23,123 nt of DNA from Syntrophomonadaceae bacterium (GTDB lineage Bacteria; Bacillota_D; Dethiobacteria; DTU022; PWGO01). Location: NCBI GenBank assembly GCA_003554535.1, contig PWGT01000166.1:1-23123 (forward strand). Reading direction: 5' to 3'. The notes beneath the pieces are model-generated. The model was not told where the DNA came from, made no database searches, and saw only the letters and a program-made list of their open reading frames with translations. Position 1 is the stretch's first letter, and the number at the start of each line of letters is the position of its first letter. A program made the position numbers and the translations under genes. Shown here one piece after another: positions 13,911 through 21,953 of this stretch.

Positions 13911-16316
13911 ATGAAAGGTGGCTCTAAAGGATTTAAAAAAGGTATAAAAATCGCGGGTATTGTCTTGTTGGTACTAATTTTAGGAGGGAGTGGACTGGTC
14001 TATTATTTACTCAACTCTTCTTTGCCTGACGTTGAGGGCAGTTTAGTGGTTGAAGGACTGGAAGATTCCATTGCTATCAGCCGCGATGAACAGAGCCGCC
14101 CCCGAATCTATGCTTCTGAAAAAGAAGATTTATTTTTTGGCCAAGGATTTGCCCAAGCCCAGGACCGGCTTTGGCAAATGGAATTACACCGGAGAGCCGG
14201 GCAAGGACGTGTTAGTGAACTGGTAGGCGAAGGCGAGCTTGATTTTGATATCTTACTACGCAGAACTGGGCTTTCCACTCTGGCAGAAACACTCCGGGAA
14301 AAATCCCAACCGGCAACCATTGATTATATGTCTGCATATGCATCTGGAATTAATGCTTACTTGGAACAATTAGATGTTTTGCCTCCGGAGTTTATGATGT
14401 TGCAATTTGAACCCGAACCCTGGTCTACTGAAGATGTATTCCACGTAATTGCTGTAATTGTTTTCATGACCTCTGACAATTATGAGGAACAGCTTCTTCG
14501 TATTTCCCTGGAAGAGGAATTGGACAACGAACTTTTTGAGGATATGATCCCTCCCGCCTACCCCGCCATTGATGTCCCCCCGGCCTGGTCAGAAGATAGT
14601 TCTTTTGCGGGGAACAAGCCGGACTATACCTTGACAGAGATGAGTTCCCGGGATTTTACCAACTTGCTGAATAAGAAAACCCTGCATCAATCTAACTACT
14701 ATCCACGTTTGAGCTTTAGTTGTAACTCGTGGGCTATTTCTCCTGAGCTTTCCGAAACAGAAGAAGCTCTATTTGCTTTTGATTCGCACAGTGCCATCGA
14801 AGTCCCCAATCAATTTTACGAAAACCACCTAATTTTAGAAGATAATATGGAGCTATACGGTTGGTCGGTTCCCGGTATGCCGGGATTACTTTACGGCTTT
14901 AATGATTATTTGGCTTGGGGAATGACCAATACAGGTGATACCCAGGACCTTTTTCTGGAAAAGCGACACCCCGAGGAACCCCATTTATTCAAGTATGACG
15001 ATGAATGGTATGAAGCTGAAACAAGCATTACAGAAATTGAGGTGGCGGGCAAGGAAACCCCCAAAGAGCTGGAGATTATAGAAACCCGTCACGGGCCTCT
15101 TATTTCCGAAGATCCACCCATAAGCTTGCGCTGGTCTGCTCACGATACCGAAGAAGGGTTTGATGCCATGTTTGATATGAACTTTGCCCAGGATTGGGAA
15201 GAATTCCGGGATGCTCTAAACCGATTTACCATGCCCAGCACTCAGATTACCTATGCCGATGTAGAGGGTAATATTGCTTCGCGTACAGTTGGCCTGATTC
15301 CCATCAGGCGGCAGGGAACGGGAGCGCTGGCATCTCCCGGGTGGGACCCGGAATACGGATGGGAGGGGTATATTCCCATGGACGATCTTCCCGAACTTGT
15401 TAACCCGCCTGACGGATATCTAGCTACTGCCAACGCAGTTACTACCCTGGATGATTACCCGTACATTATTTCTGTAGATAATGCTACCGGTTATCGTATG
15501 AAACGGATAGTAGATATGCTGGAGAAGGGTGAATCTTTTGATTTAGAGAAATTTAAAGAAATGCAAACTGACTGGTACAATGCTCATGCTGAAAAGCACC
15601 TTCCTACTATATTAGCAGTTTTGGACGCACACAGAGAAGAACTTGACTCCACCGAGATAGCCGCCAAGGAAGTGCTGCGTGAATGGAAAGCTAACCCTTA
15701 TAATATACCCGAAGCAGCCGGTCCGGTGATTTTTGAAAGCTGGTATCTGCAACTTATTGAAACTATATTCAAAGATGAAATGAGTGATGAGCTTTATAAG
15801 GAATTCCTGGACTATCCTTACCTGGCTTACGAAAATGTTGAACGTTTTTTAGAGCAAGGGGAGTCTTCCTGGTTTGACAATGAAGAAGAGTTAATCCTGA
15901 AAGCTTTCCGAACATCTGTAGCCCAAATGTCTGATAAGCTGGGGAATGAACCTACCACCTGGCGCTGGGACGAGATACAGTCTATAAGCTTTGATCATAT
16001 TATCGGGCAGGAAGTAGAACTACTTCGCCCAATTTTTGGCCGCGGTCCGCATCCCTTCGGTGGCAGCCAGGTGACAGTGAACAGGGCTGGTTACCGCTTG
16101 CATCGACCTTATGAAGTCAGCAATATTTCCGCTTTACGACTGGTAGCTAATATGGGGTCTGAAGTGACAGCTTATGGCTCCATGCCAATGGGACAATCCG
16201 GTCATCTGCTCAGCCCTCACTTTGATGACCAGTTGGAAAAATGGCTTGCAGGTGATTATTATACTATAAAGTTTAACGAAGAGCTCTCAGATGAACGCAC
16301 TCTGATTTTGGAATAA
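13911..16316 (+). CDS. Penicillin acylase family (S45) N-terminal-nucleophile hydrolase, membrane-anchored
   Basis: An 801-residue penicillin-amidase-family protein, the usual precursor length. An N-terminal hydrophobic segment (about residues 12-34) with lysines before it looks like an uncleaved anchor or signal, so the enzyme acts outside the cytoplasmic membrane. The alpha part shows FGQGFAQAQDRLWQMELHRR (76-95). The expected self-cleavage site is around residues 270-271, where SCNSWAIS replaces the familiar GSN-x-WAVS. That puts cysteine (C271) at the usual serine nucleophile position. Later motifs fit the family: FDSHSAIEVPNQFYENHL, WGMTNTGDTQDLFLEK, TRHGPLIS, and the PGWDPEYGWEGYIP to YLATANAV stretch. 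Members hydrolyse amide bonds of beta-lactams, N-acyl amino acids or acyl-homoserine lactones. The substrate is unknown, but the neighbouring dipeptidase and dehydratase suggest deacylation of amino-acid conjugates. Confidence 0.88.
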   Translation: MKGGSKGFKKGIKIAGIVLLVLILGGSGLVYYLLNSSLPDVEGSLVVEGLEDSIAISRDEQSRPRIYASEKEDLFFGQGFAQAQDRLWQMELHRRAGQGRVSELVGEGELDFDILLRRTGLSTLAETLREKSQPATIDYMSAYASGINAYLEQLDVLPPEFMMLQFEPEPWSTEDVFHVIAVIVFMTSDNYEEQLLRISLEEELDNELFEDMIPPAYPAIDVPPAWSEDSSFAGNKPDYTLTEMSSRDFTNLLNKKTLHQSNYYPRLSFSCNSWAISPELSETEEALFAFDSHSAIEVPNQFYENHLILEDNMELYGWSVPGMPGLLYGFNDYLAWGMTNTGDTQDLFLEKRHPEEPHLFKYDDEWYEAETSITEIEVAGKETPKELEIIETRHGPLISEDPPISLRWSAHDTEEGFDAMFDMNFAQDWEEFRDALNRFTMPSTQITYADVEGNIASRTVGLIPIRRQGTGALASPGWDPEYGWEGYIPMDDLPELVNPPDGYLATANAVTTLDDYPYIISVDNATGYRMKRIVDMLEKGESFDLEKFKEMQTDWYNAHAEKHLPTILAVLDAHREELDSTEIAAKEVLREWKANPYNIPEAAGPVIFESWYLQLIETIFKDEMSDELYKEFLDYPYLAYENVERFLEQGESSWFDNEEELILKAFRTSVAQMSDKLGNEPTTWRWDEIQSISFDHIIGQEVELLRPIFGRGPHPFGGSQVTVNRAGYRLHRPYEVSNISALRLVANMGSEVTAYGSMPMGQSGHLLSPHFDDQLEKWLAGDYYTIKFNEELSDERTLILE

Positions 16317-16360
16317 CACACGTAAGAAAAGCCGATAAAAACAATAAATTAAAAAATTAT

Positions 16361-17635
16361 TTATTTGCAGTTTTCCTCCTGATCAATCTTAGAGATTGAC
16401 AATGGAGTAATTTCCATATTAGCGCTTTGATCAATTTCTATTAATGTTCCTCCGCGCTGCCAATTTGATTGGGCAATTTTCATGTAGGCCAAATAATCAA
16501 TGGATTTTCCGTAAGTTAGCCGGATGCCTCGGTAAGTGATGGAAAAATCATTATAGTGATCATGACCCACAAATACTCCCTGGGTGCTTCCCAGTTCTAC
16601 CATCTTTTCAAAGATCGAGCTCCTTTTTATAGGAGCGGATACCTTTTCAACTTTTTCTCCATAATGATAATAAACTTCAGGGTCACCCCCGTTCTGCCAC
16701 AATTCCCAAGCATCGTTAAATTCGTTAAGGGGAATGTGAAAAAAAGCCAGGGAAGGAACTATTTTGCCATTATTATAATAATTTGATATAGATTTGATTT
16801 GTTGTTCATACCATTCAACCTGATCTTCCCTGATGTGATCGTAGTGCAAAAATAAAAAGGGATTTATATAGTCGTGAGAATCCATCATAAACAAGGAAGT
16901 ATTAAGGGTTCCATCAGAATTTAAAATATTTATTATATGATTGCTCACGCCCGTAACCCCATCAGGACCGCGCTGGAACAAACAGTTATGGCTTTGCTCA
17001 TAAACTTCGCATAAACTTTCCAGAGGATACCACGAAAATATTTCTTCATCATGATTTCCAAAAGTCACTGTCCATGGAATCCCGAAAGACTCCATAAAGT
17101 TGGCAAAAAGTCTGGTAGCCGTTAAGTTATTACCACTTCCGGAGAGAAGTGGCACCGGGTATACCATATCACCTGTCACTACTACCAAATCCGGCTGAGT
17201 ATGATTGATTACCCTTTCTATAGCCCGAAGAGCTTTTTGATCTTTTTTAAAACTAATAAAACTATTTCCGATATGAATATCAGCTAGATGCAATATTCTA
17301 TATGTATTTCCCGGCCGGGAATAAACACACCAGCACCCCAACTCATCTTTTTTAAATCTTTCCCCATGATCATTATAATGCTTCTTCTCCTTATTCAAAG
17401 CTGCATCTGCGCTAATATTAAATGACTTTGAGTTAATCTGCTCCACGTATAAATTTATCCCAAAAAGGGCGCCTACAAATATTGCTATAATCATCACTGA
17501 GTATAAAGATGGCGCCATTTTCAACAGTAAAGCCGCTATAACCACAGCTAAAATATACCTGCTTAAGCGTCTTTTGACTCTATGTGATTTTCCCCCTTTT
17601 ATTTTGCTCAAACCGGAAATTATTTTATCCCCCAT
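16361..17635 (-). CDS. Membrane-anchored calcineurin-like metallophosphoesterase
   Basis: A 424-residue protein. Two hydrophobic segments near the N terminus (about residues 27-42 and 45-63) precede a binuclear-metal phosphoesterase domain. All core motifs are present: LADIHIG (D119, H121), VTGDMVYP (G155-D156), FGNHDEE (N194-H195-D196), FFHIPLNEF (H300) and FVGHDHYND (H358, H360). The closest type known to me is the purple-acid-phosphatase-like/PAP29-like group of phosphohydrolases. The topology prediction is ambiguous; a two-helix hairpin would leave the enzyme cytosolic. It is convergent with the acylase gene (44-bp gap) and divergent from the amidohydrolase, so it is probably its own transcript. 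RBS AAAGG is weak. The substrate is unknown. Confidence 0.87.
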   Translation of the reverse strand: MGDKIISGLSKIKGGKSHRVKRRLSRYILAVVIAALLLKMAPSLYSVMIIAIFVGALFGINLYVEQINSKSFNISADAALNKEKKHYNDHGERFKKDELGCWCVYSRPGNTYRILHLADIHIGNSFISFKKDQKALRAIERVINHTQPDLVVVTGDMVYPVPLLSGSGNNLTATRLFANFMESFGIPWTVTFGNHDEEIFSWYPLESLCEVYEQSHNCLFQRGPDGVTGVSNHIINILNSDGTLNTSLFMMDSHDYINPFLFLHYDHIREDQVEWYEQQIKSISNYYNNGKIVPSLAFFHIPLNEFNDAWELWQNGGDPEVYYHYGEKVEKVSAPIKRSSIFEKMVELGSTQGVFVGHDHYNDFSITYRGIRLTYGKSIDYLAYMKIAQSNWQRGGTLIEIDQSANMEITPLSISKIDQEENCK

Positions 17636-17693
17636 AATTATCGCCTTTCATCTCTCTTGGTTGCACCAAACAAATTAAACACAGCTTTTAAGT

Positions 17694-17721
17694 TTTATAG
17701 CTTAACTTACTTAATATTCAA
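17694..17721 (-). promoter_or_regulatory. Candidate sigma-A promoter for the metallophosphoesterase
   Basis: On the minus strand TTGAAT (plus 17716-17721) and TATAAA (plus 17694-17699) are separated by 16 bp. The match to TTGACA/TATAAT is fair (4/6 and 5/6), and the site would give a leader of about 50 nt. A short TTGGT-N3-ACCAA palindrome lies in that leader near 17659-17671. Confidence 0.4.
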
Positions 17722-17807
17722 CATATAGACTACTTTAACCTTTACTTTGATTATAAGTAAATACCCCTAACTACACAATTTTCAACTTTAAAACCAGTTT
17801 TAATATC

Positions 17808-17837
17808 TTGACTTTCAATTAAAGCTCCTGCTATTAT
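17808..17837 (+). promoter_or_regulatory. Candidate sigma-A promoter for the amidohydrolase
   Basis: TTGACT (17808-17813) and TATTAT (17832-17837) each match the consensus at five of six positions, with an 18-bp spacer. It lies in the divergent 293-bp region and would give a leader of about 85 nt. Confidence 0.5.
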
Positions 17838-17928
17838 TTGCATAAATCAAAAACAAAGGCAGAGTCATAAAATAGGATAAACATAACTATGAAATTGCGA
17901 GATAAAGTGATTTAAGGGATGAGTAAAT

Positions 17929-18789
17929 ATGAACAATGAAAACCAAAAGAAAAAAGATCCTGTTATCGATTTTCACATCCATGTAGGAAGTTTGGATATG
18001 AACAAATCTTTTGTATCTGAATGGGTTCAAGGTTTCATAGCAATGGGGTCGGGGCTGGAAAAGGTAGCCAACGATAAAGGAGAACTTGAACCTGAAAAAC
18101 TTGAAGCCTTGCTGGAGGAAAACGGAGTGGATTACGGCGTATGCTTGGCCGAATACTCTCCCATCACTACAGGCATAACTACCAACGAATACGTAGCCCA
18201 ATTTTGCATAGATTCATCTCGTCTAATTCCATTTGCCAATGTAAACCCATATATGGTTACAGACCCCAGGTCAGAACTAAAATACTGCCTTGATGAATTG
18301 GGCATGCAAGGTATAAAACTATACCCTTCCTATCAACACTTTTATCCCAATGACACCCGTATGTACCCTCTTTATGAGCTGGCTCAGGAAAGAGATATAC
18401 CGGTTATGTCTCACACCGGCAGTTCCATATTTCCCGGTGCTCGTCTCAAATACGGAGAACCTCTTTGCTGGGATGACGTGGCTGTGGATTTTCCCAATCT
18501 TAAAATACTACTGGTGCATAGCGGTAGAGGGTTCTGGTACCAGCAGGCATCTTTCCTGGCTCAACTTCACGCCAACGTGTACCTGGAAATTGCCGGGCTT
18601 CCGCCGGGCAATTTAATGGAATATATTCCTCGATTGGAAAAGCTCTCTTCTAAGGTTATTTTTGGAACAGATTGGCCTGCTGTGCCGGGGATAGGAGCAA
18701 ACATTCAAAAAATAAAAGACTTGCCAATTAGCGAAGACGCTAAAAAAAGGATTCTGGGAAAGAATGCCGCACAATTGCTTAGCCTGTAG
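17929..18789 (+). CDS. Amidohydrolase-2 family metal-dependent TIM-barrel hydrolase
   Basis: A 286-residue cytosolic enzyme of the amidohydrolase-related family that includes decarboxylases and lactonases. The metal and active-site pattern is clear: H16 and H18 in VIDFHIHVG, MSHTGSS (H162), LLVHSGRG (H197) and IFGTDWPAVPG (D248). GIKLYPSYQHFYPND (128-142) is the strand that often follows the substrate loop in this group. No signal peptide. RBS AAGGGA lies about 9-10 nt before ATG; a nearer upstream ATG (17919) is out of frame and stops at once. It is a single-gene transcript by context: divergent from the phosphoesterase and convergent with the lipoprotein gene. The reaction (decarboxylation, lactone or amide hydrolysis) cannot be assigned. 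Confidence 0.85.
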   Translation: MNNENQKKKDPVIDFHIHVGSLDMNKSFVSEWVQGFIAMGSGLEKVANDKGELEPEKLEALLEENGVDYGVCLAEYSPITTGITTNEYVAQFCIDSSRLIPFANVNPYMVTDPRSELKYCLDELGMQGIKLYPSYQHFYPNDTRMYPLYELAQERDIPVMSHTGSSIFPGARLKYGEPLCWDDVAVDFPNLKILLVHSGRGFWYQQASFLAQLHANVYLEIAGLPPGNLMEYIPRLEKLSSKVIFGTDWPAVPGIGANIQKIKDLPISEDAKKRILGKNAAQLLSL

Positions 18790-18828
18790 ATATTGGCAAA
18801 ATAATAATAATCTATACCGGCATAGTTG

Positions 18829-18847
18829 AAAATATTACTGATATTTT
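18829..18847. terminator. Weak AT-rich hairpin between convergent genes
   Basis: AAAATAT (18829-18835) and ATATTTT (18841-18847) pair around a 5-nt loop and are followed by Ts on the plus strand. It is the only hairpin in the 58-bp convergent gap between the amidohydrolase and lipoprotein genes. The stem has no G-C pairs, so terminator function is doubtful. Confidence 0.25.
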
Positions 18848-19345
18848 TTATCTACGGTAAAGCACGTGGCGTAATCTATCTATGGCCTCCTCGGCCTCAT
18901 CAAAATAAATTGATTCCTCTTCTCCAAGCTGCCTCTCTTCGTCCTTAATCTCACTTATGTCAACATTCTCCAACTCCAGAGTCTTCTCTTTGGCAGTATA
19001 AAGCGCTTCTGCTAAATCCTCACCTTTAATAATCCATCTTCTGTCTTGCACAGAACGGGCAATTCGCCATTTTTCTATCTCTTCCCGCGGTGGAAGCTTT
19101 CCTGCAAATTCTTCATTTAGTTCTTCAATAGCTTCCAAATTTTCTTCCGCCTGTTGAATTTTCTCCTGGCCCTCAGTTCCGGGGAACCTGGACCAGTAGT
19201 TTACAGCATAAATTGTCTCTGAGGTAAGTGGTATCAATTTACCGGCATAATCATGGACTGTTTGCATGCCTTCCTGGTCGAAATTCGGACCACACCCCGT
19301 CAGAAAAAAAACGCCAAGTATTACCAGCAAAATCTTTTTCATCAT
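18848..19345 (-). CDS. Small lipoprotein of unknown function
   Basis: A 165-residue secreted lipoprotein. The N terminus is a classical signal peptide: KK, a hydrophobic run, then the lipobox FFLTGC with C18 as the lipidated residue. The mature part is acidic and mostly helical in character, rich in Glu and Lys (for example KIQQAEENLEAIEELNEEFA), and ends with a basic YRR. I recognise no enzymatic motif or named family. The start is the first of two ATG codons, with GGGGGA about 6 nt upstream. It is monocistronic by context, convergent with the amidohydrolase and separated from the downstream-strand operon by a strong terminator. A structural or envelope-stress role is possible but not supported by anything visible. 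Confidence 0.8.
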   Translation of the reverse strand: MMKKILLVILGVFFLTGCGPNFDQEGMQTVHDYAGKLIPLTSETIYAVNYWSRFPGTEGQEKIQQAEENLEAIEELNEEFAGKLPPREEIEKWRIARSVQDRRWIIKGEDLAEALYTAKEKTLELENVDISEIKDEERQLGEEESIYFDEAEEAIDRLRHVLYRR

Positions 19346-19503
19346 TTACAATCCCCCAGGAAAAGTCTTTCTGGATAGCTTAATCTAGTTGTACACTTAG
19401 TTGGTATAAGTTGCAGAGTAGAGTATCGCCAGCAATTGCTATCATGCCTGTTATACGTATTATAATTTTATCATACTTTATATGTGTAACGAAATGTTTT
19501 TAT

Positions 19504-19543
19504 TTTCAAAAAAGTGAAGGCTTTTTGCCTTCACTTTTTGAAA
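19504..19543. terminator. Strong Rho-independent terminator (functional on both strands)
   Basis: A 13-bp perfect stem (AAAAAGTGAAGGC / GCCTTCACTTTTT) has a 5-nt T loop at 19522-19526 and continues with four more pairs after a single bulged A. GC-rich pairs at the loop side and A/T runs at the base give the classic terminator shape in both directions. It lies 30 bp after the stop of the FMN TIM-barrel gene, so it should end the NuoF-like operon. It also blocks read-through toward the lipoprotein gene. Confidence 0.92.
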
Positions 19544-19573
19544 TCAGAAATAAATATTGTATTATGCTTCTAT

Positions 19574-21163
19574 TTACATTTCAAAATCAAGAACCTTTTC
19601 AGCCTCTTCCTTGTCCAAATCCATAACATAATCTATGCCGCTAACTTCAGCTGCTTCTTTAGTTAAAGCAGCGATGTCTCCTCTGTCAAGATACTCCAAG
19701 TCAAACTTGCGACTGCCACACATTAACTGCTGCAAGCCCTGAGCCAACCTTTCATAGTAGGTATACAGCCCCAGAGCGCCGGCAGGAACCTGCTGAAATA
19801 AATCCTCACCCAGTTCTTCTTTCAAATGAGAAGCAGTAACAAAAATCTCTTCTACTCTGTTGCCGAACCTTTCCACATAAACAGGCAACTTATTTTCATC
19901 AATCTTTTTACCTACCGTTTTGCCTACCATTACAGCTGCCAAAGGCGCCCTGGCCATACCAATTAACTTGGCATAGGGGGCACATAAAGCTAATCCTTTA
20001 AAAATTTGATCTTCAAGGGTGAAACCTCCTGCAAGGGCCACATCAGGCACATATTCCCCTTTGTTTTCCAACTTGCGGCAGTAATCATAAAGCAGTGAAT
20101 GAAGTTCCACGCTGGGAATTCCCCATTCGTTCATCATACGCCAGGGGCTCATTCCAGTGCCGCCTCCGGCTCCATCAACAGTAAGCATATCTATGCCGGC
20201 TATCGAGGAGAATTTAAGCGCACGGGCCAAATCAGCCGGGCGATAAGCACCGGTTTTTAAGAATACACATTTTGCTCCCGCTTTTCTTAATTCTTCTACC
20301 CGCTTCACAAATGAATCAAGATCAGCCATCCCCACTCGGGAATGTCTCTCAAATTCACGAAAACTGCCCTTATTAAAAGCTTCAATTATTCTAGGATCAT
20401 CAGGATCGGGAATAACGACGTAACCTCTCTTCTTGAGCATTTGGGCTTTTTCCAAGTTTTTGATTTTTACTTCTCCTCCAATATCTTTGGCGCCCTGCCC
20501 CCATTTTAACTCTACTACGTCCACGCCATATTCCCTCAATGCAAACTCCTGCACTCCCAATCTGGTATCTTCCACGTTAGATTGAAGAACAATAGCCCCA
20601 TAACCGTCCTTTTGCCAATCTTGGAACAATCTTATTCTTCTTTCCAAATCTACTGTGCTTAATATTTTATTTCCATCAATTTTAGCTTCAGCATCCATTC
20701 CTACTACATTTTCCCCTATTGTAAGCATGGTCCCCGCCAAGGCAGAACCAATTGCCAGTCCTTCCCAATTATTTTTGGCCACATCCGTAGAACCAATCCC
20801 CGGAATAACAAAAGGTTTTTTTAACTTGACTCCATCTCCCTGGCCCACTTTAGTTCCTATTCTCACATCGGGGAAAACAGCTTTATCACTATCAGCTTCC
20901 ACACCGTGGGCACCGGTAGCAGTTCCCATAATAGAAAAGTGCGAATAGTCTACAGGATAATCCTTTTCCGAAGCAGTAGTAATGATTCCAAAAGGTTGGG
21001 GATAGATAGTTTCATGTCCCCTGTAAGCAGACTTACCAATTTCACACATCCCTACGCATCCATCAACACAGGTCACGCACATTCCACTGAAAGGACTTAC
21101 AGAGCCCTCAGTTCTATTTTTGGTCAGCGTTGCCGCAGTTGCATTTAATCTGGATAAAGTCAT
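19574..21163 (-). CDS. FMN-binding glutamate-synthase-family TIM-barrel protein
   Basis: A 529-residue protein related to the FMN/synthase domain of glutamate synthase (GltB, archaeal-type). Recognisable parts are VVELKWGQGAKDIGGEVKI (216-234), where the GltB FMN/2-oxoglutarate region has KxGQGAKPGxGG, and LTVDGAGGGTGMSPWRM (327-343), the phosphate-binding DGxxGGTG motif. It has no amidotransferase domain. It also has no cysteine triad after the barrel: the only cysteines beyond residue 40 are C299, C362, C394 and C482, scattered. Instead the N terminus carries CVTCVDGCVGMC (C29, C32, C36, C40), which could hold an Fe-S cluster. Ammonia-dependent glutamate synthesis is therefore uncertain, and another FMN redox reaction is equally possible. 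AAAGGAG lies 7 nt before ATG. It is the last gene after two NADH-dehydrogenase-like subunits, which probably feed it electrons. Confidence 0.83.
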   Translation of the reverse strand: MTLSRLNATAATLTKNRTEGSVSPFSGMCVTCVDGCVGMCEIGKSAYRGHETIYPQPFGIITTASEKDYPVDYSHFSIMGTATGAHGVEADSDKAVFPDVRIGTKVGQGDGVKLKKPFVIPGIGSTDVAKNNWEGLAIGSALAGTMLTIGENVVGMDAEAKIDGNKILSTVDLERRIRLFQDWQKDGYGAIVLQSNVEDTRLGVQEFALREYGVDVVELKWGQGAKDIGGEVKIKNLEKAQMLKKRGYVVIPDPDDPRIIEAFNKGSFREFERHSRVGMADLDSFVKRVEELRKAGAKCVFLKTGAYRPADLARALKFSSIAGIDMLTVDGAGGGTGMSPWRMMNEWGIPSVELHSLLYDYCRKLENKGEYVPDVALAGGFTLEDQIFKGLALCAPYAKLIGMARAPLAAVMVGKTVGKKIDENKLPVYVERFGNRVEEIFVTASHLKEELGEDLFQQVPAGALGLYTYYERLAQGLQQLMCGSRKFDLEYLDRGDIAALTKEAAEVSGIDYVMDLDKEEAEKVLDFEM

Positions 21164-21222
21164 CTCCTATCTCCTTTCCTTCCTAATTTAATTTTCAAGA
21201 TTTCCAATCATATATATCAAAC

Positions 21223-21903
21223 TTAAACATCTTTGCTTTTATCAAGTTCACAGGCTACACAAGGATCCATGTAGCACATCATATCATCAAAATGTTCTGT
21301 GCAAGGTGGGGAAAGATTCAAACAAGCGTTGCACAAAGCACTCTCTTCCTGGGGGCCGTGACACCTGGCCCGGCAAACAGGGCATATATACATACAACCG
21401 CCACACAGGCGACATTCTTCTGATTTTTTATCGAAAGAAGTAGGAATGCGCCGGTCCGCTCCCCTATCTACAAAACCAATCGCGTGAGCTTGCATCTGTT
21501 CCTGGCACATTCTTATGCAAAGCCCGCACAATATACAATCCTCATGCTTTACGCTAAAACGGACATTTGTAACGTGATACTTTGAAGCCAAGTCTTGAAT
21601 AACCTTTGAAGAAGGGCAAGTTGCCAAATACATTTCCAGCATCAATTTGCGGGCATTTAAAACTTTCTGGGAATGAGTTCGTACTTCCAAACCTTCGCGG
21701 ACAGGGTAAGTACAGGAAGAAACCAGCCGTGAACGCCCTTCGGGGCCAACTTCCACCAGGCATAGACGACATGCTCCATAGGGGCTTAGCCCCTCATCAT
21801 AACAGAGGGTCGGTATTTCTATCCCGAAAAATTTAGCCGCTTCCAAAATTGTAGTTCCTGCTTCTACTTGAATATCCAACCCATTAATAGTTAAATTTAC
21901 CAT
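21223..21903 (-). CDS. NuoG/HoxU-like 2Fe-2S and 4Fe-4S relay subunit with cysteine-rich tail
   Basis: A 226-residue cytosolic electron-transfer subunit. Residues 1-75 form a [2Fe-2S] ferredoxin domain (ligands C34, C45, C48, C64). The His/Cys 4Fe-4S segment normally next (H-x3-C-x2-C-x5-C) is not conserved; only C96 remains in YLATCPSSK, a variant I recall from related Fe-S subunits. Two [4Fe-4S] motifs follow: CILCGLCIRMC (123-133) and CRLCGGCMYIC (164-174). The last 50 residues add eight more cysteines (C177, C181, C191, C194, C201, C210, C215, C218), beyond the normal end of such domains. There is no H-cluster, so it is not a hydrogenase. It lies between the NuoF-like and FMN TIM-barrel genes (50 and 59 bp), so it is the likely wire between them. 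RBS GAGGT lies 6 nt before ATG. Confidence 0.87.
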   Translation of the reverse strand: MVNLTINGLDIQVEAGTTILEAAKFFGIEIPTLCYDEGLSPYGACRLCLVEVGPEGRSRLVSSCTYPVREGLEVRTHSQKVLNARKLMLEMYLATCPSSKVIQDLASKYHVTNVRFSVKHEDCILCGLCIRMCQEQMQAHAIGFVDRGADRRIPTSFDKKSEECRLCGGCMYICPVCRARCHGPQEESALCNACLNLSPPCTEHFDDMMCYMDPCVACELDKSKDV

Positions 21904-21953
21904 TTTCCCACCTCATTAAAGATTCCTACTTGTAAAGATATTCTGCAAGATTT

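Noticed and set aside
19431..19440. AGCAATTGCT palindrome upstream of the lipoprotein gene
   Set aside because: A 10-bp perfect palindrome in AT-rich DNA with no known consensus and no second copy; too weak to call an operator.
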